DNA from: Bacteroidales bacterium
GTDB lineage: Bacteria; Bacteroidota; Bacteroidia; Bacteroidales; UBA932
Reading direction: 5' to 3'
Assembly (NCBI GenBank): GCA_017482565.1
Contig: JAFUMO010000062.1
Span: 1-64,000 of the forward strand
DNA: 64,000 nt
In this document: positions 36,134 through 45,806 of the stretch, piece after piece
How the letters are laid out: each line of letters begins with the position of its first letter
Numbering within the stretch: the first letter of the stretch is position 1
Program-made: the position numbers and the translations under genes
The notes under the pieces: model-generated
Told to the model about the DNA's origin: nothing
Databases searched by the model: none
The model's input: only the letters and a program-made list of their open reading frames with translations

Positions 36134-36156
36134 TTCAAAAATAACCTCTACTTTTG
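36125..36156 (+). promoter_or_regulatory. Promoter of the initiator tRNA gene
   Basis: TTTG at 36125-36128 (inside the end of hisS), 20-base spacer, TACTTTTG at 36149-36156: a near-perfect Bacteroidetes sigma-70 promoter. The tRNA begins 43 bases further on. Confidence 0.85.
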
Positions 36157-36199
36157 CAATCCAATTCGGAAACAATCCCCCTCGGGGTAAGACATACAT

Positions 36200-36272
<73 letters not shown>

Positions 36273-36281
36273 CTAAGGAAA

Positions 36282-36312
36282 AAGGAACAGTCAGATGATT
36301 GTTCCTTTTTTT
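36282..36312 (+). terminator. Terminator of the tRNA transcript
   Basis: AAGGAACA and TGTTCCTT form an 8-base stem with a 10-base loop, followed by eight T. Confidence 0.9.
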
Positions 36313-36372
36313 TATGTTTCTGTCGGGAGTAATTTGACTTAATTGTGTATATTTGTAAGTTATACAATTTTG

Positions 36373-38109
36373 ATGATGGATAAGAAATTACACCTGAAAT
36401 ATTTTTGGATTCTGGCGGCCGTGTGCCTTGTTTCACTTTTCCTTTTCCTGGGAAAAAGTGATTTCCATACAAAGGGGGAGCCGAGGGAGGCTGTTGTGGC
36501 TTTTGCCATGCTGGATATGGACAACTGGACCCTCCCAATCACAAATGGAACCGATATGGCCTACAAGCCCCCTATGTTCCACTGGATGATAGCGGCAATT
36601 TCAACCGTTACAGGTGCGGTTACGGAGTATACCTCCCGCATGCCTTCTGCCATTGCACTCGCGGTTATGGTACTGGCAGGGTATCTCTTCTATTCAAGGA
36701 GACGTGGAAGCGGTGTGGCATTTCTGGCATCGCTGATAGCCCTTACAAATTTTGAGGTACACAGGGCTGGGATGAACTGCCGTGTGGATATGCTTTTGGC
36801 GGCAATGATGGTGCTGGCCCTCTTCCAGCTCTACAAATGGGGGGAGAAGGGGCTCAAGGGTGTACCGCTTCTGGGGATCCTCTGCCTGAGCGGAGCGTTC
36901 CTTACAAAAGGGCCGGTAGGCCTGGTGCTCCCTTGTGCTGTTGTGGCGGTGTTCATGTGGATAAGGGGGATGAACTTCTTCCGTATCTTCTTCTCTTTCC
37001 TCTGGGTGGTACTGGCGGCCTGCATCATTCCGGCATTCTGGTACTATGCGGCCTGGAAGCAGGGTGGGGAGCAGTTCCTTGCACTGGTGCTGGAGGAGAA
37101 TGTCCTCAGGTTCCTCGGAAAGATGACCTATTCCTCACATGAGAACCCCTGGCCATATAATGTGATGACAGTTATTACAGGTTTTGTCCCTTATACAATA
37201 CTCCTTGTGATGTCATTGTTTACACTCAGGTACACCCGCATTGCAGCAAAGCCTGCACAATGGTGGAACAGGTTCAGGACCTGGATAAGGGAGATGGACG
37301 ATACAAGGCTCTTCTCTTTCCTGAGCATAGCCATAATGTTTGTATTCTACTGCATTCCAAAGAGCAAGAGGAGTGTTTACCTCCTCCCGATATATCCTTT
37401 CATAGCCTACTTCATTGCGGAGTATGTGATATGGCTGGTAAAATACAGGCCAAGGTCTGTGAAATGGTTCAATGCAACCCTGTGTGTGCTGGCCCTTGTG
37501 CTTACATCAATCTTTGCAGCTGTCAGGTGCGGACTTGTACCCCATACAATCCTTGAAGGGAAGCATGCTGATGAGAACCTGGCGTTCCTGAATGCGCTTG
37601 AAACCATTCCGCTGGGGCTGGAGCTTCTGATAATCCTCCTTCCAGCAGCTGTTGCAGCATGGTATTTCTGGAGCAGGAACAAAGGGGATGAAAAGTTCAG
37701 GAAACTCCGCCTTACCTACACCGGAGTGGCGGTAACAGTGGCAATCTTCTTTGCCCTGGACGGTGTATACCAGCCTGCAGTGCTGAATGTGAAGTCAAAC
37801 AAACCTCAGGCTGCCAGGATTGCGGAGGCTGTCCCTGAGGGTACAATATACTCCTACATAGCAAACCCTGTGAAGGGGAACAGGCTGCACCATTTCACCC
37901 TCAATTTCTATCTGGGGAACAGGATTGTCCCTTTCATTGATTTTGCGCCGGAAGATGGGTATGTCCTTATAGGGAAGAAGCAGTACGGGATATTTATGGA
38001 GGATTATGGCGGGAAATATGAGCTGGAGCCCGTACCTGGAATAGAGTTCAAGAGCAACGATACAAAAGATATCACCAACCTGTATAAATTCAATCTCAAG
38101 CAGCTATGA
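36373..38109 (+). CDS. GT39/ArnT-like membrane glycosyltransferase
   Basis: A 578-residue integral membrane protein from the ATG pair at 36373, with about 12 hydrophobic segments. The first loop carries HTKGEPREAVVAF, equivalent to the acidic D/E-x-R-Y/E motif of polyprenol-phosphate-dependent transferases, and YKPPMFHW follows as in ArnT-type proteins. It would move a sugar from a polyprenyl carrier to a periplasmic acceptor such as lipid A. A TATATTTG box at 36348-36355 is a candidate -7. Its stop overlaps the next start as ATGA, showing coupling with the LtaS-like gene. Confidence 0.85.
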   Translation: MMDKKLHLKYFWILAAVCLVSLFLFLGKSDFHTKGEPREAVVAFAMLDMDNWTLPITNGTDMAYKPPMFHWMIAAISTVTGAVTEYTSRMPSAIALAVMVLAGYLFYSRRRGSGVAFLASLIALTNFEVHRAGMNCRVDMLLAAMMVLALFQLYKWGEKGLKGVPLLGILCLSGAFLTKGPVGLVLPCAVVAVFMWIRGMNFFRIFFSFLWVVLAACIIPAFWYYAAWKQGGEQFLALVLEENVLRFLGKMTYSSHENPWPYNVMTVITGFVPYTILLVMSLFTLRYTRIAAKPAQWWNRFRTWIREMDDTRLFSFLSIAIMFVFYCIPKSKRSVYLLPIYPFIAYFIAEYVIWLVKYRPRSVKWFNATLCVLALVLTSIFAAVRCGLVPHTILEGKHADENLAFLNALETIPLGLELLIILLPAAVAAWYFWSRNKGDEKFRKLRLTYTGVAVTVAIFFALDGVYQPAVLNVKSNKPQAARIAEAVPEGTIYSYIANPVKGNRLHHFTLNFYLGNRIVPFIDFAPEDGYVLIGKKQYGIFMEDYGGKYELEPVPGIEFKSNDTKDITNLYKFNLKQL

Positions 38110-40091
38110 AGAAGAATCCCCTGAAACGGTTTTATCTGGCGGCCGGCTACCTCCTTGGTGTGCATGTGCTGGCACTGCTGGTTTTCGGCCTGCTGCGCCT
38201 GGCCCTCTTCCTCAGTACGGATTATGATTTTCCTGAGGGGGTGAAGGGTGACTGGCTGCTGCAATCTGTGGCCTTTGTGAAGGGTGTATGGTTTGATAAC
38301 GTGATAGCCTGCTATATCATTGTGCTCCCTCTGGTGGTGATGTGGATTGCATCCTTGTGCAACTATACCGCAAAATGGCTCTACAACTTCACCTGGGTGT
38401 GGCTTGTGGCCCTTTATGCAGTGGCTTTTGGGATTACCGCGGCAAACATACCGTATTTCGGATATTTCTTTAAGACAATAAACTCCTCAATATTCAACTG
38501 GTTCAGCTATGCCAGCACAACGGCCGGAATGATTTTCGGGGAGAGTTCGTATTATTTCCCAATGATCCTTGGGGTTGTGGCAATTGTGCTCTTTGCTGTT
38601 GCGGCAAGGTATTTTGCCAATATCTCCTACAGGATGGCAAGGCAGGTGAGGGTTCCGTTTACAATAAAGGAGTTCTTCTCCGTTCTGGTATTGGGGGCCG
38701 CATTGGTGGGCCTGAGCGTGTTCGGCATCAGGGGAAGGACCGGGTATAACCCCATAAAGGTGAGCCAGGCTTATTATTGCCAGGATCCGTTCCTGAACCA
38801 GATAGGGGTGAACCCTGTATTCAACCTCCTTACAAGTTACCTGGATGACCAGAGGAAGGAGAACCGCCAGCTGGAGCTCATGCCGGCCCAGGAGGCACTG
38901 GCCAAGGCGCAGGAGTTTCTGGGCAGGGAAGGTATTGAGGGAATTTCACCGTTTGCAAGGGTTGTGGCAGAGGACTCTGCAGCGGCACATAAAGGGAAGA
39001 ATATAGTTTTTATCTTTATGGAATCCATGTCTGCCTACCTTATGGGCGCATACGGCAACCATGATTCTCTTACACCGTTTCTGGACAGCCTTTACAAGGA
39101 ATCGCTGGTATTCAACAATATATACTCGGCGGGAATACACACCAACCACGGCATGTACTCAACCTTGTATTCGTTCCCTACAATAATGAAGCGCAATGCC
39201 ATGAAGGGTAGCGTGATACCCCGCTACAGCGGTTTCCCTACAGTCCTGAAAGAAAACGGTTACACAAACCTCTTCTTCATGACCCACGAATCTCAGTACG
39301 ACAACATGAACGCTTTCTTCCGTACAAACGGATTTGATGAGATATATGCTGAGGAGAACTACCCAAATGAGAAGATTGCCAACCACTTTGGAGTACAGGA
39401 TGATTACCTGTATGAGTATGCCCTGCCGATATTGGATGAGAGGGGGGCTTCCGGTAATCCGTTTTTTGCGGTGCTCCTTTCAATAAGCAACCACCCTCCA
39501 TACATTATTCCCGACAAATTCACCCCAAGGAGCTCCCGGATTGAGCAGCAGATAGTGGAGTATGCAGACTGGGCAATAAGGGGATTCATGGAGGAGGCCA
39601 GGAAGAGGGACTGGTACAGCAATACTATATTTGTATTTATGGGTGACCACGGAAAACTTGTGGGTACACCTGAAACGGAGATGCCGCAGTCTTACAACCA
39701 TGTGCCGCTGATGGTTTTCGGAGAGGGGATTGGGCCGGGGCAGGTAGACCTCTACGGCGGACAGATTGATGTTGCCCCAACCCTTCTCGGCATGATGGGA
39801 ATAGGGTATACCCAGAACAATTATGGAATTGACCTGCTGAAGGAGCAGAGGCCGTGCATCTTCTATGGTGCAGACAATCTCATAGCAGCCAGGAGTGCTG
39901 GACATCTGTATATCTACTCCCCTGAGACCGGGCAGGAGTTCAGGTATAGGGTGGAGGAAGGTCAGGTTTCACCGGCAGATGATAATGATGAGTACAGGAT
40001 GCTCAAGGAATATTGTTTTGCAATGCTCCAGAGCGCGGAATATATGGTAAGGGAGGGGAACATTACAGACAAGACCCTTATGGAGGAGTAA
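38106..40091 (+). CDS. LtaS/sulfatase-family phosphoglycerol-type transferase
   Basis: A 661-residue protein with five N-terminal helices and an extracytoplasmic alkaline-phosphatase-fold domain from about residue 290. The metal/nucleophile signature is IVFIFMESMSAYLMG with the later Thr in AGIHTNHGMYSTL, then MGDHGKL with the Asp-His ligands. Family members transfer phosphoglycerol or phosphoethanolamine to glycans or lipid A. In a bacterium without lipoteichoic acid the acceptor is probably an envelope glycan or lipid. It is translationally coupled to the GT39 gene. Confidence 0.87.
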   Translation: MKKNPLKRFYLAAGYLLGVHVLALLVFGLLRLALFLSTDYDFPEGVKGDWLLQSVAFVKGVWFDNVIACYIIVLPLVVMWIASLCNYTAKWLYNFTWVWLVALYAVAFGITAANIPYFGYFFKTINSSIFNWFSYASTTAGMIFGESSYYFPMILGVVAIVLFAVAARYFANISYRMARQVRVPFTIKEFFSVLVLGAALVGLSVFGIRGRTGYNPIKVSQAYYCQDPFLNQIGVNPVFNLLTSYLDDQRKENRQLELMPAQEALAKAQEFLGREGIEGISPFARVVAEDSAAAHKGKNIVFIFMESMSAYLMGAYGNHDSLTPFLDSLYKESLVFNNIYSAGIHTNHGMYSTLYSFPTIMKRNAMKGSVIPRYSGFPTVLKENGYTNLFFMTHESQYDNMNAFFRTNGFDEIYAEENYPNEKIANHFGVQDDYLYEYALPILDERGASGNPFFAVLLSISNHPPYIIPDKFTPRSSRIEQQIVEYADWAIRGFMEEARKRDWYSNTIFVFMGDHGKLVGTPETEMPQSYNHVPLMVFGEGIGPGQVDLYGGQIDVAPTLLGMMGIGYTQNNYGIDLLKEQRPCIFYGADNLIAARSAGHLYIYSPETGQEFRYRVEEGQVSPADDNDEYRMLKEYCFAMLQSAEYMVREGNITDKTLMEE

Positions 40092-40092
40092 T

Positions 40093-40482
40093 ATGGACCT
40101 GAAGAGGACAGCAGGGGAGTTTATCCGTTTCGGACTGGTGGGCGGCACATGTACGGCACTCCATTACGGGCTGTACTATCTGCTTCAGCTGTGGATAGAC
40201 GTGAATCTGGCCTACACAGCCGGATACGTGTTGAGCTTTGTGGTAAACTTCTACCTTACATCATGGTTCACATTCGGCACGGCCCCTTCGTGGAAGAGGC
40301 TTGTGGGGATGATTGGGGCACATGGGGTGAACTACCTGCTCCACATGGTTCTGCTCAACCTGTTCCTCTGGGCCGGAATTCCCCAGGAATGGGCACCGCT
40401 GCCGGTGTTTGCAATTGCAATTCCGGTAAACTTTGTACTGGTACGTTTTGTATTTAAACATAAAGGAAAAGATAAACAATGA
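40093..40482 (+). CDS. GtrA-family membrane protein
   Basis: A 129-residue protein with four helices and the GtrA start EFIRFGLVGGTCTALHYGLYY. GtrA proteins are thought to flip or position polyprenyl-linked sugars for transfer. It starts one base after the LtaS-like stop (TAATATG junction), and its end overlaps the following GT2 start by 4 bases, so the pair probably works as GtrA/GtrB. Confidence 0.88.
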   Translation: MDLKRTAGEFIRFGLVGGTCTALHYGLYYLLQLWIDVNLAYTAGYVLSFVVNFYLTSWFTFGTAPSWKRLVGMIGAHGVNYLLHMVLLNLFLWAGIPQEWAPLPVFAIAIPVNFVLVRFVFKHKGKDKQ

Positions 40483-41435
40483 TGGAGAGCACCACACTTT
40501 TGATAGTTGTGCCTTGCTATAATGAAGAGGAGGTACTTCATGAGACAACCCGCCAGCTCACTTCACTCCTTGGGAAGATGGAGCAGGAGGGCAAGATTGC
40601 CAAGGGAAACATCCTGTATGTGGATGACGGCAGCAAGGATGCCACCTGGGAGATCATTGAGAAGCTGGGTGAGGGGAACGGCCGCGTATGTGGCCTGAAG
40701 CTTGCGCATAACGTAGGACACCAGCAGGCACTGTGGGCCGGGCTTGAGTGGGGTGCAGGGAGCAGCTATGATGCAATAGTCTCAATTGATGCGGACCTGC
40801 AGGATGATGTGGAGGCCATTTCTGAAATGGCGGACAAGTTCAACCAGGGGTATGAGATAGTGTATGGTGTGAGGAAGGAGCGCAAGACTGACACTTTCTT
40901 CAAGAAGCATACTGCACAGATGTTCTACAAGTTCATGAAGTCAATGGGCGGGGATGTGGTCTATAACCATGCCGATTTCAGGCTCATGAGTAACAGGGCG
41001 CTCAATTCGCTGGTGCAGCACCCTGAGAGGAACCTTTTTCTCAGGGGGATGGTGAGGAGCCTGGGGTACAGGCAGGAGTATGTATATTATGACCGCAAGG
41101 AGAGGTTTGCGGGGGAGAGCAAATATCCCCTCTCAAAGATGCTCAGTTTTGCTGTGGACGGGATAACATCCTTCTCTATAAAGCCGCTCAGGCTCATAAC
41201 TTCGTCGGGAGTGGTATTCATGCTTGTGGCTGTGGGCATCATCTGCTGGGCGCTCTATTCCTTCATTGCAGGTAAGGTGGTTCCCGGGTGGACATCATTG
41301 CTGGTTTCTGTATGGTTCATAGGGGGTGCTATGCTTACAGCAACCGGAATCATAGGGGAATACATTGGAAAAATATATAAGGAAGTGAAGCGCAGGCCGC
41401 GCTATTTTGTGGAAAAAACGGTAAATTTGAAATAA
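40479..41435 (+). CDS. GT2 polyprenyl-phosphate glycosyltransferase (GtrB/DPM-like)
   Basis: A 318-residue protein: cytosolic GT-A domain with VVPCYNEEEVL, YVDDGSKDATWEII, SIDADLQDD (metal Asp) and KERKTDTFFKKH, then two C-terminal helices. This is the usual GtrB/DPM layout that loads a sugar onto polyprenyl phosphate. With GtrA it would feed the periplasmic GT39 enzyme two genes upstream. A 12-base gap leads to DUF4290. Confidence 0.91.
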   Translation: MMESTTLLIVVPCYNEEEVLHETTRQLTSLLGKMEQEGKIAKGNILYVDDGSKDATWEIIEKLGEGNGRVCGLKLAHNVGHQQALWAGLEWGAGSSYDAIVSIDADLQDDVEAISEMADKFNQGYEIVYGVRKERKTDTFFKKHTAQMFYKFMKSMGGDVVYNHADFRLMSNRALNSLVQHPERNLFLRGMVRSLGYRQEYVYYDRKERFAGESKYPLSKMLSFAVDGITSFSIKPLRLITSSGVVFMLVAVGIICWALYSFIAGKVVPGWTSLLVSVWFIGGAMLTATGIIGEYIGKIYKEVKRRPRYFVEKTVNLK

Positions 41436-41447
41436 AGAAACACAGGT

Positions 41448-42116
41448 ATGGAAGAGTTGGATTATAACACACAAAGGGAGAAGCTGCATATGCCGGAGTA
41501 TGGCAGGCACGTGCAGAAGATGGTAGAGTATGTTGCAGGTATTCCGGACAAGGAGAAACGCAATGAGCAGATTCAGGCAGTTGTGCAGGTGATGGGTACA
41601 TTGAATCCGCAACTTAGGGACATAAATGACTTCAAGCACAAGCTTTGGGACCATGTGCATGTGATTTCGGATTTCAATATAGACATTGATTCACCGTATC
41701 CTATCCCCACCAGGGAGAGCCTTGCAACACCACCTGATACAATTCCGCTGCAGAAGGTGCCTGTTAAGGCGGCCCACTACGGGAGGAACATACAGAACAT
41801 GATAGATGTGATTGCCAAAAGGCAGGATGATGAGATAAAGACCTGCATGATAAAGACACTGGCTTCATACATGAAGCAGCAGTATCTTATCTGGAACAAG
41901 GATTCTGTTTCTGAGGAGACAATCTTCAATGACATCTGGAAGCTCTCCGACGGGAGGCTTAAAGTTCCGGAAGGTATCCACATAGGAATGGGCATGTCTG
42001 ATACGCCTGTACATTCAAGGAGCATGCAAGGGGGGCCGCAGAGAAACTACAGGAACAACGGACAGAAAGGGAAACAGAACAATTCCAACGGGAAAAGATG
42101 GAAAAACAATAAATAG
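41448..42116 (+). CDS. DUF4290 protein
   Basis: A 222-residue soluble protein, conserved in Bacteroidetes and with no known role. Family marks are the start LDYNTQREKLHMPEYGRHVQ and a second copy-like segment HYGRNIQNMIDVIAKRQDDE, so the core appears to be an internal duplication. The C-terminus is Gly/Asn/Lys-rich and disordered (NNGQKGKQNNSNGKRW). It sits directly before ftsK, with a two-base gap, as in other genomes of the group. Confidence 0.88.
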   Translation: MEELDYNTQREKLHMPEYGRHVQKMVEYVAGIPDKEKRNEQIQAVVQVMGTLNPQLRDINDFKHKLWDHVHVISDFNIDIDSPYPIPTRESLATPPDTIPLQKVPVKAAHYGRNIQNMIDVIAKRQDDEIKTCMIKTLASYMKQQYLIWNKDSVSEETIFNDIWKLSDGRLKVPEGIHIGMGMSDTPVHSRSMQGGPQRNYRNNGQKGKQNNSNGKRWKNNK

Positions 42117-42118
42117 TG

Positions 42119-44590
42119 ATGGCTAAAAAGACGAAGACCGTACTTACAAAAGAACAGAAGCAGAGGGCGAAGGCTGAGACACAGGTGCCAAAAAGGAAGG
42201 ATGCATTCAAGTTGATTTGCGGCCTTACCTCACTGGCTGTATCCGTGTTTACTTTCTTCTCGCTGTTCTCGTATGTATTTACATGGACAGATGACCAGAG
42301 CCTGTTTTTCAACCAGGATATGTTTGATGCTGCAACAGAAGTGGAGAATGGTGGGGGAAAGTTAGGCCTGGTATGGGCGAACTTCCTTATAACCAAGTTG
42401 TTTGGAGTAGGGGCATTCATTGTACCGTTCTTTTTTCTCGGGGTTTCGCTGTACTGTCTGAAACTAAGGAAGATAAAGCTGCTTAGATTCTTCATACTCT
42501 CACTGCTCGGGTGTATTGTGGTATCTTTTATAGGCTCTTATATATTTTCATTCACATCTGCCGATGACTGGTTCGGAGGCGGGGCAGGCGGTTCATACGG
42601 CTATTTTGCGGTAAACTGGCTCAACAACATGATAGGGGCGCTTGGAACAGGCTGTGCAGTTGCCATACTTTTCTTCATATGGCTTGTACTTGTGAACGGT
42701 AAAGTGATATCTGGTTTCTACAGTTGGGCAGCAAGGGTTACTGCCCCAAGACCCAAGAAGGTTGAAGAGCCTGTTGAAGAGGCCCCTGCAGAGGATACGG
42801 CCCCTGTTGGAAATCTGTATGCAGACCTTGATGCAGCAGTTCCCCTTACCTGTGAGGAACAGGATGATGAGGAAGCTGCAGGGCCTGTATTTGAAGTTGT
42901 AGGTGGGGAAGTTGGAGAACCTGAGGCAGAGGATGACCGGGTGCCTCTCCAGCTGATTGAAGAGGAGGGGAATGCCACTGCAAATGAGGTGGAGGTTATT
43001 TCTACTCCCGACGAAGTTCCGGTTACCCAGGAGGATGCTCAGGATGACGAGGATTATGGGGATGATACCCTGTTTGACCCGAGGCTGGACCTCTCATCAT
43101 ACCAGGCACCTCCGCTTACATTGCTTGAGGACTATAAGGACAAGTGGTATGTGGTGACAAGGGAAGAGCTTGAGAAGAACAACAGACAGATTGTAAAGAC
43201 ACTGGCAAACTACAAGATAGGTGTTGCAAAGATTTCAGCAAGGGTGGGACCTACCGTTACCTTGTATGAGATTGTTCCGGCAGCAGGTGTACGTGTGGCG
43301 CAGATCAAGAGGCTGGAGGATGATATCCAGCTTTCATTGGCGGCCAAGGGCGTGCGTGTGGTTATGCTTCCCGGCACCAATGCCATAGGGATAGAGGTAG
43401 CAAATGCAAAACCGAGTACGGTATCAATGCTGTCTGTATTGGATGATGAGAAGTTCAAGGAGCAGAGCTATGATCTCCCTGTGGCGCTGGGTATGACCAT
43501 TACAAATGACGTGATGCATTTTGACCTTACCAAGATGCCGCATCTCCTTGTGGCAGGTGCAACCGGACAGGGTAAATCTGTAGGCTTGAATGCCATACTT
43601 GCCTCATTGCTCTACTACAAGCACCCTTCTGAGATGAAGCTTGTGCTTGTGGACCCCAAGAAAGTGGAGCTATCCCTATATTCAAAGCTGGAGAAGCACT
43701 TCCTTGCACAGCTCCCCGATGCTGATGAGCCGGTGATTACGGATACCCAGAAGGTAATCTATACGCTAAAGTCGCTCTGTATAGAGATGGACAGCAGATA
43801 TGACCTGTTGAAGCTGGCGTATGTGAGGAACATAAAGGAGTACAACGAGAAGTTCCTGCAGAGGAAACTGAATCCTCTGAAAGGGCACAGGTTCCTGCCG
43901 TATATTGTAGTTGTGATAGATGAGTTTGCAGACCTTCTCATGACTGCAGGCAAGGAGATAGAGGAGCCTATAGCCCGTCTGGCGCAGCTTGCCCGTGCCA
44001 TAGGTATCCATCTGGTGATTGCAACCCAGAGGCCTACCACAAGTGTGATTACAGGTAACATCAAGGCAAACTTCCCTGCCAGGATAGCCTTCATGGTGCG
44101 CTCAAGTGTGGATTCAAGGACCATCCTGGACCAGACCGGCGCCAACCAGCTGATAGGGCGCGGTGACATGCTCATATCAATTGGTGGCGATGTTACCCGT
44201 GTGCAGTGTGCATTTATTGATACCAAGGAGGTTGAGAGGATTGTAGATTACATAGCAGACCAGAGGGGATATACAACGGCACATTATTTGCCTGAGTACG
44301 TAGGTGAGGAGAAGGATGATGAAGGTGGTGTGGGTGAAGTGGACCTCAACCGCAGGGATAACCTGTTTGAGGATGCCGCAAAGCTCGTGGTGATGCACCA
44401 GCAGGGTTCCACATCCCTTATCCAGAGGAAGATGAACCTGGGTTACAACAGGGCAGGCAGGATAATGGACCAGCTTGAGGCGGCAGGAATTGTAGGCCCA
44501 TATGAGGGGAGCAAGGCACGGCAGGTGCTGGTAACGGACCTCAGCGAGCTGGATGCCCGCCTGGCCAATATAAAGGACATTTATGGTTAA
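42119..44590 (+). CDS. ftsK: DNA translocase FtsK/SpoIIIE
   Basis: Moves chromosome ends through the closing septum. Its 823 residues have four N-terminal helices (~30-190) and an acidic linker. The RecA-like motor has Walker A GATGQGKSVGLNA and Walker B VVVIDEFADLL. A C-terminal winged-helix gamma domain (STSLIQRKMNLGYNRAGRIM) recognises orienting DNA sequences. A GTG at 42116 is in frame but the ATG at 42119 is the likely start. It overlaps the LolA-like gene by 8 bases. Confidence 0.96.
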   Translation: MAKKTKTVLTKEQKQRAKAETQVPKRKDAFKLICGLTSLAVSVFTFFSLFSYVFTWTDDQSLFFNQDMFDAATEVENGGGKLGLVWANFLITKLFGVGAFIVPFFFLGVSLYCLKLRKIKLLRFFILSLLGCIVVSFIGSYIFSFTSADDWFGGGAGGSYGYFAVNWLNNMIGALGTGCAVAILFFIWLVLVNGKVISGFYSWAARVTAPRPKKVEEPVEEAPAEDTAPVGNLYADLDAAVPLTCEEQDDEEAAGPVFEVVGGEVGEPEAEDDRVPLQLIEEEGNATANEVEVISTPDEVPVTQEDAQDDEDYGDDTLFDPRLDLSSYQAPPLTLLEDYKDKWYVVTREELEKNNRQIVKTLANYKIGVAKISARVGPTVTLYEIVPAAGVRVAQIKRLEDDIQLSLAAKGVRVVMLPGTNAIGIEVANAKPSTVSMLSVLDDEKFKEQSYDLPVALGMTITNDVMHFDLTKMPHLLVAGATGQGKSVGLNAILASLLYYKHPSEMKLVLVDPKKVELSLYSKLEKHFLAQLPDADEPVITDTQKVIYTLKSLCIEMDSRYDLLKLAYVRNIKEYNEKFLQRKLNPLKGHRFLPYIVVVIDEFADLLMTAGKEIEEPIARLAQLARAIGIHLVIATQRPTTSVITGNIKANFPARIAFMVRSSVDSRTILDQTGANQLIGRGDMLISIGGDVTRVQCAFIDTKEVERIVDYIADQRGYTTAHYLPEYVGEEKDDEGGVGEVDLNRRDNLFEDAAKLVVMHQQGSTSLIQRKMNLGYNRAGRIMDQLEAAGIVGPYEGSKARQVLVTDLSELDARLANIKDIYG

Positions 44591-45092
44591 CACTGTAATA
44601 AATACTCTGGTGGCGTTCCTTGTAGGCGGCGCCACCTTGAGTTTCAGCTTCACTGCAACTGATGCCGGGGGCAATGTATTGCTCAGTACTGAGGGGACTG
44701 CCGTTACCCTTGGGGAGAACTACAGGATGGAGACAGATGATCTCCTTGTGGTATCAGACGGTTCAGTGAAGGGAATCTGGCAGAAGGATGTGGATGAGAT
44801 AATCATCATGCCTGTGGAGCCTGCCGCTTCCGGAAATCCGCAGGATGCCACAATAGGGGGGATTACGGACAACCCTTTTGCACTGTTGAAGGAGACCCCG
44901 GGGCTGTATGACATTTCAACAATGGGGATGGATGCAAACGGCATTCCCATGCAGATTGTGATGAAGGCCAAAAGCGGTACGGTATATACTATTGGCATCT
45001 CCAGGTATTCCGCCCTTCCGGCACCCGATGCTACATTGTTTACTCTCAATCAGGAGGATTATCCGGCAGCTGTAATTACGGATCTCAGATAA
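44583..45092 (+). CDS. LolA-like lipoprotein carrier
   Basis: A 169-residue protein with an N-terminal hydrophobic segment (VINTLVAFLVGGATLSFSF) and a LolA-like half-barrel pattern, including LGENYRMETDDLLVVSDGSV and TPGLYDISTMGMDANG. It would ferry lipoproteins through the periplasm. Linkage directly after ftsK is usual in Bacteroidetes and supports the call; sequence identity to E. coli LolA is low. Its last 8 bases overlap the convergent Nudix gene, with no terminator between them. Confidence 0.75.
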   Translation: MVNTVINTLVAFLVGGATLSFSFTATDAGGNVLLSTEGTAVTLGENYRMETDDLLVVSDGSVKGIWQKDVDEIIIMPVEPAASGNPQDATIGGITDNPFALLKETPGLYDISTMGMDANGIPMQIVMKAKSGTVYTIGISRYSALPAPDATLFTLNQEDYPAAVITDLR

Positions 45093-45708
45093 GGCCGGCC
45101 TCTGTGAATACCTGCCTTATTGAAGGGTAGGTCTCTTTCAGGTATTCAGGAAGCTTTTCTGCGGGTACCCATACACACTCGCTTATTCCCTCTTCAAGCT
45201 GAGGTGTGGCGGCGGTGCTGTTCCCTGTGCATTTCATCCTGTACCAGTAGGTGTGCTTGAGCATGTGGAACCCGTGCATGTGGTAGGTGTGGCGGGTGAT
45301 GCAGAGGAGTTCCCCCTGTTCCAGGTTCCCAAGTCCGCACTCCTCTTCAACTTCACGCAGCGCGGTGAGGGAAATCTCCTCCCCCTCCTCCTGTTTCCCT
45401 TTTGGGAGGTCCCACAGGCCGTTCCTGTGAATCAGCAGATACTCTCCGGCTTCATTCTGTACAAGGCCCCCTCCAGCATTTATGGGAGTGAAGCATGAAC
45501 ACAGCCTGCTGATGGTCTCCTCATATTTGTCGGGAGCGGGAATTATCTGGATGAGCCTGATGTTTTGGCTCTTTTCAAATAAACAAGGGAGCTCCCCAAG
45601 TGTTTTATCATTGGGAGAATGCAGCATTATGGCATTGGGGTTGGTGCCGGTTGTTTCAGATTGGTTGCAAACCTGTATAATTCTGTTATCAAAGTAAATG
45701 CTGTACAT
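45085..45708 (-). CDS. Nudix hydrolase
   Basis: A 207-residue protein with the Nudix box around residues 125-147: GKQEEGE followed by ALREVEEECGL, giving G-x5-E-x7-R-E-x2-E-E-x-G. An N-terminal ~95-residue extension precedes the fold (LIQIIPAPDKYEETISRLC). It hydrolyses some nucleoside-diphosphate-X compound; the substrate is not predictable. It is convergent with the LolA-like gene and divergent from pyrE. Confidence 0.9.
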   Translation of the reverse strand: MYSIYFDNRIIQVCNQSETTGTNPNAIMLHSPNDKTLGELPCLFEKSQNIRLIQIIPAPDKYEETISRLCSCFTPINAGGGLVQNEAGEYLLIHRNGLWDLPKGKQEEGEEISLTALREVEEECGLGNLEQGELLCITRHTYHMHGFHMLKHTYWYRMKCTGNSTAATPQLEEGISECVWVPAEKLPEYLKETYPSIRQVFTEAGLI

Positions 45709-45806
45709 AAAATGTCAAATGATTTTTTTATATTTGCAATGAATTGCTGAATATGGCGTGTAATCGGGGATTGCTCCCATATCCGGCACAAAGATACAGA
45801 TGAATT

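Noticed and set aside
45729-45736. TATATTTG as the pyrE promoter
   Set aside because: The box fits but nothing like TTTG is found 19-21 bases upstream, and the leader would be 70 bases; left unassigned.
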